A stretch of DNA of 17,321 bases from Methanospirillum hungatei (GTDB taxonomy: Archaea; Halobacteriota; Methanomicrobia; Methanomicrobiales; Methanospirillaceae), in assembly GCF_020216685.1 (NCBI RefSeq), contig NZ_JAIWNS010000118.1, positions 1-17,321 of the forward strand. Reading direction: 5' to 3'. The notes under the pieces are model-generated. The model saw only the letters and a list, made by a program, of their open reading frames with translations. It searched no databases and was not told where the DNA came from. Shown here in pieces: positions 1 through 7,028 of this stretch. Made by a program: the position numbers and the translations under genes. Positions within the stretch are counted from its first letter, which is position 1. Each line of letters begins with the position of its first letter.

Positions 1-1
1 A

Positions 2-92
2 GAGAATAGCTAAGAACCCCCTTACAACAAATTGGGGTTTATAAATACTTTATAAACTAGCGATCATAAAAGGGGGGTTTTTAGCTATCCTC
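2..92. repeat. Imperfect inverted repeat downstream of the methyltransferase gene
   Basis: The left arm (about 2-23) and right arm (about 70-92) are inverted copies: both read AGCTAA-A-A followed by a C5/C6 run when the right arm is reverse-complemented. They differ by a few mismatches and one extra base in the C/G run. The 46-nt loop is AT-rich and holds two TTTATA copies. The repeat sits in the 3' flank of the minus-strand methyltransferase, so it could form a long stem in that transcript or be the edge of a small mobile element. The window starts here, so the outer context is unknown. Confidence 0.5.
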
Positions 93-98
93 CGTACA

Positions 99-827
99 TT
101 ATTTCCATCCAATAAACACTCCAAACATATCATACTGTAATGGTGCAAGTATCCGGGCAAAACCTGCAGCTTTCATTTTTCTGTAGAAACCATGTTTTGT
201 GTCAAGAAGGGGCCATGCCTGCTCTCTTCCGGATACTGTCTCGCGAATCTGATCTTCTGGCATGCCGGTCTTTCTCATATGATCTTCCCATCTGCTTCGG
301 TATATTGATTCAATCCAATCCTCTTCCGGTCTCATAACATCTCCGCATATGAAAAGTCCTTCTGGATTTAGTTTTTGATATATCTCATCAATGAGGTTTT
401 TCCGGGACCTATCAGCAATGTGATGGAGGGTAAGTGTTGATACGATGCAGTCAAAGGTCCCTTCAGGCAGGCCGGTGGTGATGTCACCTTCAATGAAGGT
501 GCACCTGGTAATTTCTTTTTTCCTTTTAGCTAGGTCCAGCATCTCTGGAGATTTATCCATGCAGGTGATCTCATAATCAGGACAATGGCTGAGCATGAGT
601 GCGGTGAAATAACCGGTCCCTGAACCAAGTTCCAGAATAGAGATCTTCCGGTGTGGAATGAATGAAAGGCATGTGGAAAAGAACAGTTCCGCATTCGGAA
701 GGATGCGAAAGAGGTTCGTGTCGTACTGAGTGATCCGGTTTAAGTAATGTTCGTGATCAGACATCATTATATCAAATGATTTCATGTGTCTTAATTGGTG
801 AGATATTGCTCGTGAAAAAAACTGCAT
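99..827 (-). CDS. Class I SAM-dependent methyltransferase
   Basis: A 242-residue protein with a Rossmann-type methyltransferase core. Glycine-rich motif I (LELGSGTGYF) lies near residues 65-74, an acidic residue ends strand 2 in CMDKSPEML, a GDIT loop follows (motif II region), and FDCIVSTLTLHHIAD fits the post-motif seen in Methyltransf_25/UbiE-like enzymes. It transfers a methyl group from S-adenosylmethionine; the acceptor cannot be deduced. The ATG at 825-827 has a weak AAAGG ribosome-binding site about 8 nt upstream. The next in-frame ATG, 14 codons on, has none, so the longer start is preferred. The protein is soluble, with no signal peptide or membrane segment. The gene stands alone, more than 200 nt from the next same-strand gene, and is probably its own transcript. 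Enzyme class is certain, the specific role is not. Confidence 0.88.
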   Translation of the reverse strand: MQFFSRAISHQLRHMKSFDIMMSDHEHYLNRITQYDTNLFRILPNAELFFSTCLSFIPHRKISILELGSGTGYFTALMLSHCPDYEITCMDKSPEMLDLAKRKKEITRCTFIEGDITTGLPEGTFDCIVSTLTLHHIADRSRKNLIDEIYQKLNPEGLFICGDVMRPEEDWIESIYRSRWEDHMRKTGMPEDQIRETVSGREQAWPLLDTKHGFYRKMKAAGFARILAPLQYDMFGVFIGWK

Positions 828-1058
828 GATACATGCCTTTACTCTTGTTTCAGAGTTTATGAGTAATTCAGATAAGTTCTCTCTTATGGAGGAACACGTT
901 TGGTCTATGTTACTTTCTTGTTGTTTTTTTTAATCGGACCTTTAAAGTGTTATTTGGGTAATATATCAAATAATTCTTTTAATGATATCTCATGAATAGG
1001 ATAATGAATTAAAGAATCTCCGCACCTCATTACGAATTTTCCCGGTAACCCCTGAAAC

Positions 1059-1469
1059 CTATCTGAACAATGTAATCAAAACCAGGATATTATTTCCAAC
1101 AACTGCAATAGCCTGTATAATTAGAATTACGAACGTTATCCATGCTGCAAAAGGATACCGTCGCTCTGCCGTTGAGAGTGAGTAATACGCCCAGATCAGA
1201 AACAATATTTTAGCGAGAGTCATGATTGGCCAGAACCATAGGGTATGTTGGAAAATATGGAATACTGGGTTTAATTCCACACCTCCATAGTCCAGCACAA
1301 GTTTTGTCGTCAGAAGATCGAGAACTTGGAGACTGAATAATGCGGTGATAGCGATCATCCATGGGAGATCCAGATGTGAGATCTGTGATTGTCCAATCCA
1401 TGTTGCCTTTCGACGAGTTCCGGTCCTGCCATATATGCCCATGTGTGATACCTGAATGGACCGGTTCAT
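1059..1469 (-). CDS. Small membrane protein, DUF5658-like
   Basis: The product has 136 residues when read from the ATG at 1467-1469. The frame is open up to 1601 (180 residues), but the internal ATG has a clear GGAGATG ribosome-binding site 8 nt upstream, and the extra N-terminal part looks non-coding. After a basic N-terminus there are three hydrophobic segments, beginning at about MIAITALFSLQVLDLLTTKL, LWFWPIMTLAKILFLIW and WITFVILIIQAIAVVG. The pattern LDLLTTKLVL...GGVELNPVF resembles the conserved D-x2-TT ... ELNP core of DUF5658 membrane proteins, whose function is unknown to me. No functional partner is adjacent. A second in-frame ATG at 1440-1442 with an AGGT element is an alternative start. 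Confidence 0.66.
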   Translation of the reverse strand: MNRSIQVSHMGIYGRTGTRRKATWIGQSQISHLDLPWMIAITALFSLQVLDLLTTKLVLDYGGVELNPVFHIFQHTLWFWPIMTLAKILFLIWAYYSLSTAERRYPFAAWITFVILIIQAIAVVGNNILVLITLFR

Positions 1470-1895
1470 AAAAGCATCTCCGGACAATCGAAAAGTGACT
1501 CTAAAAACGTCATTTCGTGTGACGGAAATGCCATTATTGTTAAAGAGGATGAATATCTGGTATAGTATGTGAGGAACTAATAAATGGTCCATTGCACGCA
1601 TGTCCTGAATGAGGTATTTGTATTGGAATAGAAATATTGGTTTGTAATAAATCTGATGAAAATTGGAGATTTAATCTGATTTATCGGATATTAGACTTAT
1701 TTTTATTCCTATCATGAAAAGTGACTGGAGTGGATATCTGTTAATACCTATGAAAATTCATACGAGGGGAAAATCACCATGAGTTAAAATGGAAACAACA
1801 TCATGAATCAGATATTGTTTCTTGGAATGTATTCCTGTCATAAAATGGTTAAAATGTGAAAAAATTTTTAAAAAAGCAAAATTCCGCTCATTTTT
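1470..1895. other. AT-rich intergenic region without a recognisable gene
   Basis: Between the DUF5658-like gene and the NHL relic I see no convincing coding frame on either strand. The part nearest 1470 is open in the frame of the membrane protein but lacks coding character. The rest is AT-rich with short A and T runs around 1856-1880. No tRNA, repeat array or strong terminator was recognised. Confidence 0.45.
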
Positions 1896-2186
1896 TCAAG
1901 TAACTATGTTCTTCCAGGTTGTATTCCACCAGTCATCCACAGACCTGCTAAACCGGGCATATTTATCATCAAGCGATGTGACATCATCAGCAACAATTTC
2001 TTCCTTCATAATGACGTTCCGGTTATTCCCGGTATCCGAAATATAGAGGTTTCCGTCAGGCCCGAATGAAAGTCAGGTGGGTCTGGAGAACTGGCCCTCC
2101 TCGTTTCCGTGTGCTCCAGATACTCGGTAAAAATTTTCTTTTTTTCGGTAATAATTGCCATTTGAATTATTCTCAATTTTTTCCAT
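1896..2186 (-). pseudogene. Remnant of an NHL-repeat (beta-propeller) protein, interrupted by TGA
   Basis: Reading the minus strand from an ATG at 2184-2186, one frame runs 96 codons to a TGA at 1896-1898 with a single internal TGA. The middle matches one complete NHL repeat: GNEEGQFSRPT, then the stop, then LSFGPDGNLYISDTGNNR. The usual glycine after P-T/S (as in P-x-G-[IL]) is exactly where the TGA lies, so a GGA-to-TGA change is the simplest explanation. After the repeat comes a tail ending DDWWNTTWKNIVT that is not propeller-like. Functional NHL proteins carry several repeats, so internal repeats must also have been lost. There is no ribosome-binding site before the ATG and no signal peptide. 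I read this as a decayed gene; a sequencing error at one base would not restore a full propeller. Confidence 0.6.
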
Positions 2187-2202
2187 ACAAACGGAAATGA
2201 TT

Positions 2203-2241
2203 GAATGAATCAATTTTTTTCATCATTCTGCCTCAGCAGAA
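2203..2241. other. Short hairpins beyond the 3' end of the operon
   Basis: The sequence TTCTGC, CTCA loop, GCAGAA (2226-2241) is a perfect 6-bp hairpin. A second weak stem pairs 2203-2208 with 2223-2228 around a T-run. They lie about 80-120 nt past the stop of the last operon gene. The minus strand has no clear T-tract after the stem, so calling this the operon terminator would be weak. Confidence 0.25.
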
Positions 2242-2323
2242 ACAATACATTATCTTTCTTTTTCTGAAAATGAAATGTAATTATGGGCTATTTATCCTAT
2301 AACAATTTTACCTGGACAATTCC

Positions 2324-3340
2324 TTACAAGACTGGTGCATAATATTCACCCGTTTCTGTTCCGGAAACAAAACTATCAGCATACTCTTGTAAGACATCTT
2401 TTGGACTTAGGTCTTTACATTCATCCGGGTGCAATGCCTTTGCAAGATATACGAGACCAGCCGGACTCCGGGGACCATACACCAGGTCTCCATTCAGGAC
2501 AAACACCTGTTTTTCTTTTACTGCATCAAGTGAGTCAAACCCGGTTCTCGCAATCATTTCATCCCGGACCTGTTCCAGCGTTTTATCCGGCTTAAGGGAG
2601 ACTGTTTTTATAATTACCGACGGATTCTCACTCATAACCCATTCAGGAGTGACTTTTGGCCATTGTTCACCAAGACTTGCGGCAAGGTTTTTTCCCCTCG
2701 CTATTCCCATAAGGATATCAATTCCGCTGTCTTTGCCCTGAGCAGAATAATCAGAATATCCTTCAATGTATACAGTTGGGAGATCTTGTTCGGGCATATT
2801 TCTAAACCGTGACGTAACTTCATCCTCCCATTTCTTCACAAAGGTAAGGTATTGTTCTGCTTTCTCATCAGCACCGATCATTGTTCCCAGAGATGTAATA
2901 TCATGTTTAAGGGTATTGAATTTGTAACAGTCAAGATAAATCAGATTAATTCCTGCGTTTTTCAACTGTTCAGCGTTCTTTGGTTTGGAACTGGAATATG
3001 AAATGACGGCATCTGGTTTTAATGCAAGAATCCGCTCAATACCAGGTGTCTGCCAGTCTCCAACACTTATCGCGTTTGGCATGTGTTTCATGAGTGCAGT
3101 ATCTTTCATGGTACTATCAGTAAGACCAATTATGTTGTTTCCTGCCCCAAGAACCACCAATGCTTCTGCTGCATCACTGTTCAGGCAGATAATCCGTTTC
3201 GCAACAGATGGAAGGGTGATGGTATCTCCTGACGTATCGGTGAATGAGACATCAGCTGAGCAGAATGGTAGTATTAATCCACAAATCAGTACGAATATCG
3301 CGAAGTAGTACATGTACGAATTTTTCATCATAATAATCAT
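2324..3340 (-). CDS. ABC transporter substrate-binding protein (BtuF/FepB type)
   Basis: A periplasmic-binding-protein fold of the class III type (PF01497) used for cobalamin, haem or ferric-siderophore uptake. The N-terminus has a hydrophobic signal (YYFAIFVLICGLILPF) followed by CSADVSF; cleavage after CSA is likely. The cysteine is not in a good lipobox, so how the protein is anchored is unclear. Family marks are the opening AKRIICLNSDAAEALVVLGA, the IERILALKPDAVI strand, and the C-terminal motif YGPRSPAGLVYLAKALHPD common in archaeal members. The frame opens at a TTG (3365-3367), but the cluster of ATGs at 3326-3340 fits the signal peptide better; none has a strong ribosome-binding site, so the exact start is uncertain. 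It is the last gene of the operon, after the ABC-2 permease, and presumably feeds the FecCD-type permease encoded at 5916-7001. Confidence 0.88.
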   Translation of the reverse strand: MIIMMKNSYMYYFAIFVLICGLILPFCSADVSFTDTSGDTITLPSVAKRIICLNSDAAEALVVLGAGNNIIGLTDSTMKDTALMKHMPNAISVGDWQTPGIERILALKPDAVISYSSSKPKNAEQLKNAGINLIYLDCYKFNTLKHDITSLGTMIGADEKAEQYLTFVKKWEDEVTSRFRNMPEQDLPTVYIEGYSDYSAQGKDSGIDILMGIARGKNLAASLGEQWPKVTPEWVMSENPSVIIKTVSLKPDKTLEQVRDEMIARTGFDSLDAVKEKQVFVLNGDLVYGPRSPAGLVYLAKALHPDECKDLSPKDVLQEYADSFVSGTETGEYYAPVL

Positions 3341-3382
3341 CAGTTTTTTGTTCGTCTGGCAATACAAAGAGCGTAGGAATTC

Positions 3383-4108
3383 TCATACCTGCACTTTTCT
3401 GAATACATGAACTGCAACTCCGATTATGAACACACACAAGATGGATAAAAATCCAATCTGAGTCAGAGGAATCTCTCCTGTCTGGAAGATCCTGATCCCA
3501 TCTATCGCAAAACTGAGCGGATTTATGTGGGCTACAGGTATTAGCCATGAGGGCATCTGTTCGTAGGGCATCATTGCCGATGAGGAAAAAAACAGGGGCA
3601 TCGTAATCATTGCGTTGGCAGCAGCATATTGATCATGATCATCCAGGTAGATCGCAATTGACGCCGCTGCTGAAGCGAGTAATGCCCCGAAAATGAACAG
3701 GATAAGGTATGTTCCTGCTAATTGAGATGGAGTATAGAGTTTCGCCCCAAGGAGAAAAGCGAAGCAGAGAATTATCGTTGACTGAATAATTCCCCTGATT
3801 GAAATTACCAGGATCTTTCCAAACAGGATACTTTCCCGTGGTGGGGGAAGAGCAAGAAATTTATTAAAAAATCCAAGCATGCGGTCAAGAATGAGAAGTC
3901 CTCCACCAGCAAGCGATGCTGAGAGAATAGTCATCACAAGAATTCCCGGGGTTACAAAGTCGATGTAATTATCGGTAAAGGATATCGGAAGGGCCAGGCC
4001 TACAAAGAGGAGCCATGCAGCTGGCATGACCATAGCGGAAATAAACCCCCATTTCCCCCGGAACCAGCGGATCAGATCCCGACGGCAGTATACCAGAATC
4101 GGATTCAT
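3383..4108 (-). CDS. ABC-2 type transporter permease
   Basis: A 241-residue integral membrane protein with about six hydrophobic helices, at roughly residues 20-40, 49-73, 98-121, 129-154, 163-180 and 219-235. The architecture (cytoplasmic N-terminus with RRDLIRWFRGKWG, then a long loop with DRMLGFFNKFLALPPPRE before helix 3) is that of DrrB/ABC-2 export permeases, which pair with a DrrA-type ATPase. The ATG at 4106-4108 overlaps the stop of the ATPase gene in ATGA and has a strong GGAGGAG site just upstream, inside the ATPase C-terminus. Coupled translation with that ATPase is therefore very likely, and the two should form one transporter. Family members usually export drugs, lipids or polysaccharides; the substrate here is unknown. 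Confidence 0.88.
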   Translation of the reverse strand: MNPILVYCRRDLIRWFRGKWGFISAMVMPAAWLLFVGLALPISFTDNYIDFVTPGILVMTILSASLAGGGLLILDRMLGFFNKFLALPPPRESILFGKILVISIRGIIQSTIILCFAFLLGAKLYTPSQLAGTYLILFIFGALLASAAASIAIYLDDHDQYAAANAMITMPLFFSSSAMMPYEQMPSWLIPVAHINPLSFAIDGIRIFQTGEIPLTQIGFLSILCVFIIGVAVHVFRKVQV

Positions 4109-5088
4109 CCTCTCCTCCTGGTCATATTTCGAAACGTGCTTAAATTAAAAGGACCCTTATCCTCTTCGGTTCCGACAAGATGGAGAAATACATCATCCAG
4201 GGAGGGTTTTCGAAGTGACATGGCGGTTACGGTCACGCCATTTGCACTCAGGGCATCTTTGATCTGAGGGAGAGCCTCGTCTCCCGAATCAGCATAAAAG
4301 ACTATGCTTTCATCTTCGAAAAAGGCGAACCTGACACCGGGAAGATCAACTCCAGTGCAGGGACCGGTAACCGATACCGAAATTACATCTTGTGAGATTA
4401 TTTTTTTAAGATTTTCAGGAGTGTCTATCGCCTTGATAGTGCCATGATCAATAATTGCAACCCGGTCGCAGTACTTATCTGCTTCATCCATATAGTGTGT
4501 CGTTACAAAAATCGTCATCCCGGCATTGCGGAGTTTTTTGATGTGTTCCCAGATCTTTTTCCGGGCTGCTACATCAAGACCGACGGTGGGTTCATCCAGG
4601 AAAAGTACCTTAGGATTGTGAACCAGTGCCTGGGCAAGCTCCAGTCTTCTTCTCATTCCACCTGAGTATACTTTGGCATATTCATCAGCACGGTCGGATA
4701 GTTCCAGTATCCGGAGTACTTCATCGGAACGTTCAGCCGGGTTTTGGACTCCGTACAGTTCTGCAAACATATGTACATTCTCTCTCCCGGTAAGCCTGAC
4801 GTCAACTGCCATATCCTGGGGAACATAACTGATCGACTCCCTGACTTTTCTGGGTTCAGTATGGATATTATACCCACAGACTTCTGCAGTTCCTTCTGTC
4901 GGTTCCAGGAGCGTTGTCAGCATCAGGACCGTGGTTGTTTTTCCTGAACCATTCGGACCGAGAATGCCAAATATTTCGGTTCCTACAGAAAGATTTACCT
5001 GATTTACGGCACAGAGGTCGCCATACTTTTTTGTCAGATCATAGGTGACAATTGAATACCTGGCATCATACGTCGCTTCTTTTTCCAC
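4105..5088 (-). CDS. ABC transporter ATP-binding protein, DrrA/exporter type
   Basis: The nucleotide-binding subunit for the ABC-2 permease that follows it. Read from the GTG at 5086-5088 (327 residues), it has Walker A GPNGSGKTT at about 44-52, a Q-loop in YVPQD, an ABC signature YSGGMRRRLELAQ near 141-153, Walker B VLFLDEPTVGLD at 161-172 and the H-loop histidine in VTTHYMDEAD near 198. A C-terminal domain of about 100 residues ends with LRKPSLDDVFLHLVG, typical of DrrA-like exporters. An upstream GTG at 5095-5097 keeps the frame open, but the 5088 GTG is preceded by AGGTGAT with 4-nt spacing, a near-perfect match to the archaeal 16S 3' end. That ribosome-binding site lies inside the end of the upstream ATPase gene (23-nt overlap), so the two are translationally coupled. 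Confidence 0.92.
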   Translation of the reverse strand: MEKEATYDARYSIVTYDLTKKYGDLCAVNQVNLSVGTEIFGILGPNGSGKTTTVLMLTTLLEPTEGTAEVCGYNIHTEPRKVRESISYVPQDMAVDVRLTGRENVHMFAELYGVQNPAERSDEVLRILELSDRADEYAKVYSGGMRRRLELAQALVHNPKVLFLDEPTVGLDVAARKKIWEHIKKLRNAGMTIFVTTHYMDEADKYCDRVAIIDHGTIKAIDTPENLKKIISQDVISVSVTGPCTGVDLPGVRFAFFEDESIVFYADSGDEALPQIKDALSANGVTVTAMSLRKPSLDDVFLHLVGTEEDKGPFNLSTFRNMTRRRG

Positions 5089-5905
5089 TGGTATCACCTG
5101 TCAACTCTGTTGTATCTGCGTATGCTCTATTGAGATCCGCTTTTTTCCAGTCCGGAATAACATACCGTCCGGCATCAGTTGATATAAATTGCATCGGAAC
5201 TCCATAGACGGAAATGATATTTTCCTCGGTCATCACATCATCTGCAGTTCCTATACACACGATCCTTCCCTTATCGATGAGCATCACCCGTTCGGCATAG
5301 TGGTAGGCAAAATTCAGGTCATGAACTGCAACCAGGACTGATTTATCTTTCTTTTCAGAGATCGCTCTTATCATCGAGAATACATCAATCTGGTGACGAA
5401 TATCAAGGGCACTGGTAGGTTCATCAAACAGGTAAAAATCAGGATCCTGAGCGATAGCCCGTGCAATAAAAACCCGTTGTCGTTCGCCTCCTGATAATTC
5501 GGTCAGCATTTTTTCTGCCATGGGTGCAATATTGAGCATTCTCATTGCATTGTTCACAATATCCAGGTCATGATCGGTAAGAGACCACTGCACATGCGGC
5601 CGTCTTCCCAGAATAACTGATTCCAGAACGGTTGCAGAAGTGAGAAACTGAAAATCCTGGGGAACATACCCGATCTTTTTCGCTATCTCATTCCGGGAGA
5701 TGGAATCAAGGTTCTGGCCTTCCAATAAAAGCTTCCCATCTTTTGGCTCCAGAATACCAGCAATAGTCTTGATTAACGTGCTTTTTCCTGACCCGTTCGG
5801 TCCGATAATACACAGGACTTCTCCCAGGGGAAGAGAGAAACTGATATCAGAGAGGACACGAATGGATCCATAATGCACAGATAATCCTTCAACAACAAGT
5901 GTCAT
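5066..5905 (-). CDS. ABC transporter ATP-binding protein, BtuD/FepC type
   Basis: A 279-residue ATPase of the metal-chelate/vitamin B12 importer class. Walker A GPNGSGKST lies at 35-43, the Q-loop in YVPQDFQFL near 80-88, the signature LSGGERQRVFIARA at 137-150, Walker B FYLFDEPTSALD at 157-168 and the H-loop histidine in LVAVHDLNFAYHYA at 195. The order and wording of these motifs match FepC/BtuD importers rather than the exporter-type ATPase downstream. A tail of about 30 residues after the core ends in TSGKRSDV. The ATG at 5903-5905 follows the permease stop by 10 nt and has a GAGAGGCGG ribosome-binding site. It should energise the FecCD-type permease encoded directly upstream. Confidence 0.93.
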   Translation of the reverse strand: MTLVVEGLSVHYGSIRVLSDISFSLPLGEVLCIIGPNGSGKSTLIKTIAGILEPKDGKLLLEGQNLDSISRNEIAKKIGYVPQDFQFLTSATVLESVILGRRPHVQWSLTDHDLDIVNNAMRMLNIAPMAEKMLTELSGGERQRVFIARAIAQDPDFYLFDEPTSALDIRHQIDVFSMIRAISEKKDKSVLVAVHDLNFAYHYAERVMLIDKGRIVCIGTADDVMTEENIISVYGVPMQFISTDAGRYVIPDWKKADLNRAYADTTELTGDTSGKRSDV

Positions 5906-5915
5906 TATCCGCCTC

Positions 5916-7001
5916 TCATGTGATCATCCGGTGTTTTCCCCGTAATATGAGGAACATGAAAAAGATACCCCCGATTACATACATGATAACCCCGACCGGG
6001 ATCTCAACCGGGTCCATAATCGTTCGTGCAACAGTATCTGATATCAAGAGGATGAGTGCTCCCAGGAGGGCGGAACAGGGGATCAGGTACCGGTTATCAT
6101 TTCCAATCAGCATTCTGCCGATATGGGGGCCCATAAGGCCGATAAATCCGATAATTCCGGTAAATGCAAGGCAGGCAGAGGCAGCAAGGGTTGCGACGAA
6201 CAGTCCGGTCAGACGAAGTCTGTTCACATTGACCCCCAGGTTTTTTGCAACATCATCTCCGGCGGAAAGGGTATTGAGATCCCAGGCTTTGGATTCAAGA
6301 TAAAGAAAACAGAGGAGAGTAATAGGAGCGACGATAATAATTGCTCCCCAGTTTGCCCCCCACATCCCTCCCATCAGCCAGAGGGTAATCTCCCTGAGTT
6401 TTTCATCATTTGTCAAATACTTCAGGATCATGACACCGGCAGTGAAGATATACCCGATAACAACCCCGGCAAGGATAAGGGTAGCACTGGATGAACCTTT
6501 CATCCGTGAGATTGCATAAATAAAAAGAATTGAAAACCATCCCAGAAGAAATGCTGAAAAGATGATGACGCCGTTTTGAAATTCTTTCGGGATGAAAGGC
6601 ATAAGGAAAGCTCCAAAGACAATAGCCAGGGCAGCACCAAATGATGCTGCGGATGAGAGTCCCAGGGTAAAAGGACTTACAAGCGGATTACGAAGGAGTG
6701 CCTGCATAACACATCCGGCTATCGCAAGACTTATGCCGGTAAAGATGGCAAGAAGTGCCCGTGGGATTCTGAAATCAATCACCACCGTCTTTTCAAAAGG
6801 AATCTCTTTCAAAAGGTCAGGGTTCATGACTGCCTGATGAACTATGGTAAGGATTCGATCAAAGGACAGATGGTAAGATCCTGCGTTCAGGGCATATATA
6901 CAGGCACAAAAGAGGAGAATGATAAGGCCTGCGATGATAATGAATTTCTGCTTTCTCCCGGAAAGGTATAGAGTACTGGATGTATTTTCTGGAGATTTCA
7001 T
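5916..7001 (-). CDS. FecCD/BtuC-family ABC transporter permease
   Basis: A 361-residue membrane protein with about ten helices (PF01032), the usual size for this family. Family marks are FRIPRALLAIFTGISLAIAG with QALLRNPLVSPFTLGLSSAASFGAA near residues 78-125, the cytoplasmic coupling loop AGDDVAKNLGVNVNRLRL near 238-254, FIGLMGPHIGRML near 277-289, and EIPVGVI near the C-terminus. These proteins import cobalamin, haem or ferric siderophores together with a BtuD-type ATPase and a binding protein, both encoded in the same operon. The ATG at 6999-7001 is preferred; a TTG one codon upstream is also possible. The ribosome-binding site is weak (CAGAG), and the gap to the ChlID stop is 27 nt. The substrate is not readable from the sequence. 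Confidence 0.93.
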   Translation of the reverse strand: MKSPENTSSTLYLSGRKQKFIIIAGLIILLFCACIYALNAGSYHLSFDRILTIVHQAVMNPDLLKEIPFEKTVVIDFRIPRALLAIFTGISLAIAGCVMQALLRNPLVSPFTLGLSSAASFGAALAIVFGAFLMPFIPKEFQNGVIIFSAFLLGWFSILFIYAISRMKGSSSATLILAGVVIGYIFTAGVMILKYLTNDEKLREITLWLMGGMWGANWGAIIIVAPITLLCFLYLESKAWDLNTLSAGDDVAKNLGVNVNRLRLTGLFVATLAASACLAFTGIIGFIGLMGPHIGRMLIGNDNRYLIPCSALLGALILLISDTVARTIMDPVEIPVGVIMYVIGGIFFMFLILRGKHRMIT

Positions 7002-7028
7002 CAAAATTTTCTCTGATTATACATGATT

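Noticed and set aside
140..337. Plus-strand 65-residue ORF
   Set aside because: It lies wholly inside the methyltransferase gene on the opposite strand, has no recognisable domain, and the methyltransferase frame is clearly the real one.
1822..2046. Plus-strand 74-residue ORF
   Set aside because: It is the antisense shadow of the NHL-repeat relic; the minus-strand translation explains the sequence and this one has no ribosome-binding site or family pattern.
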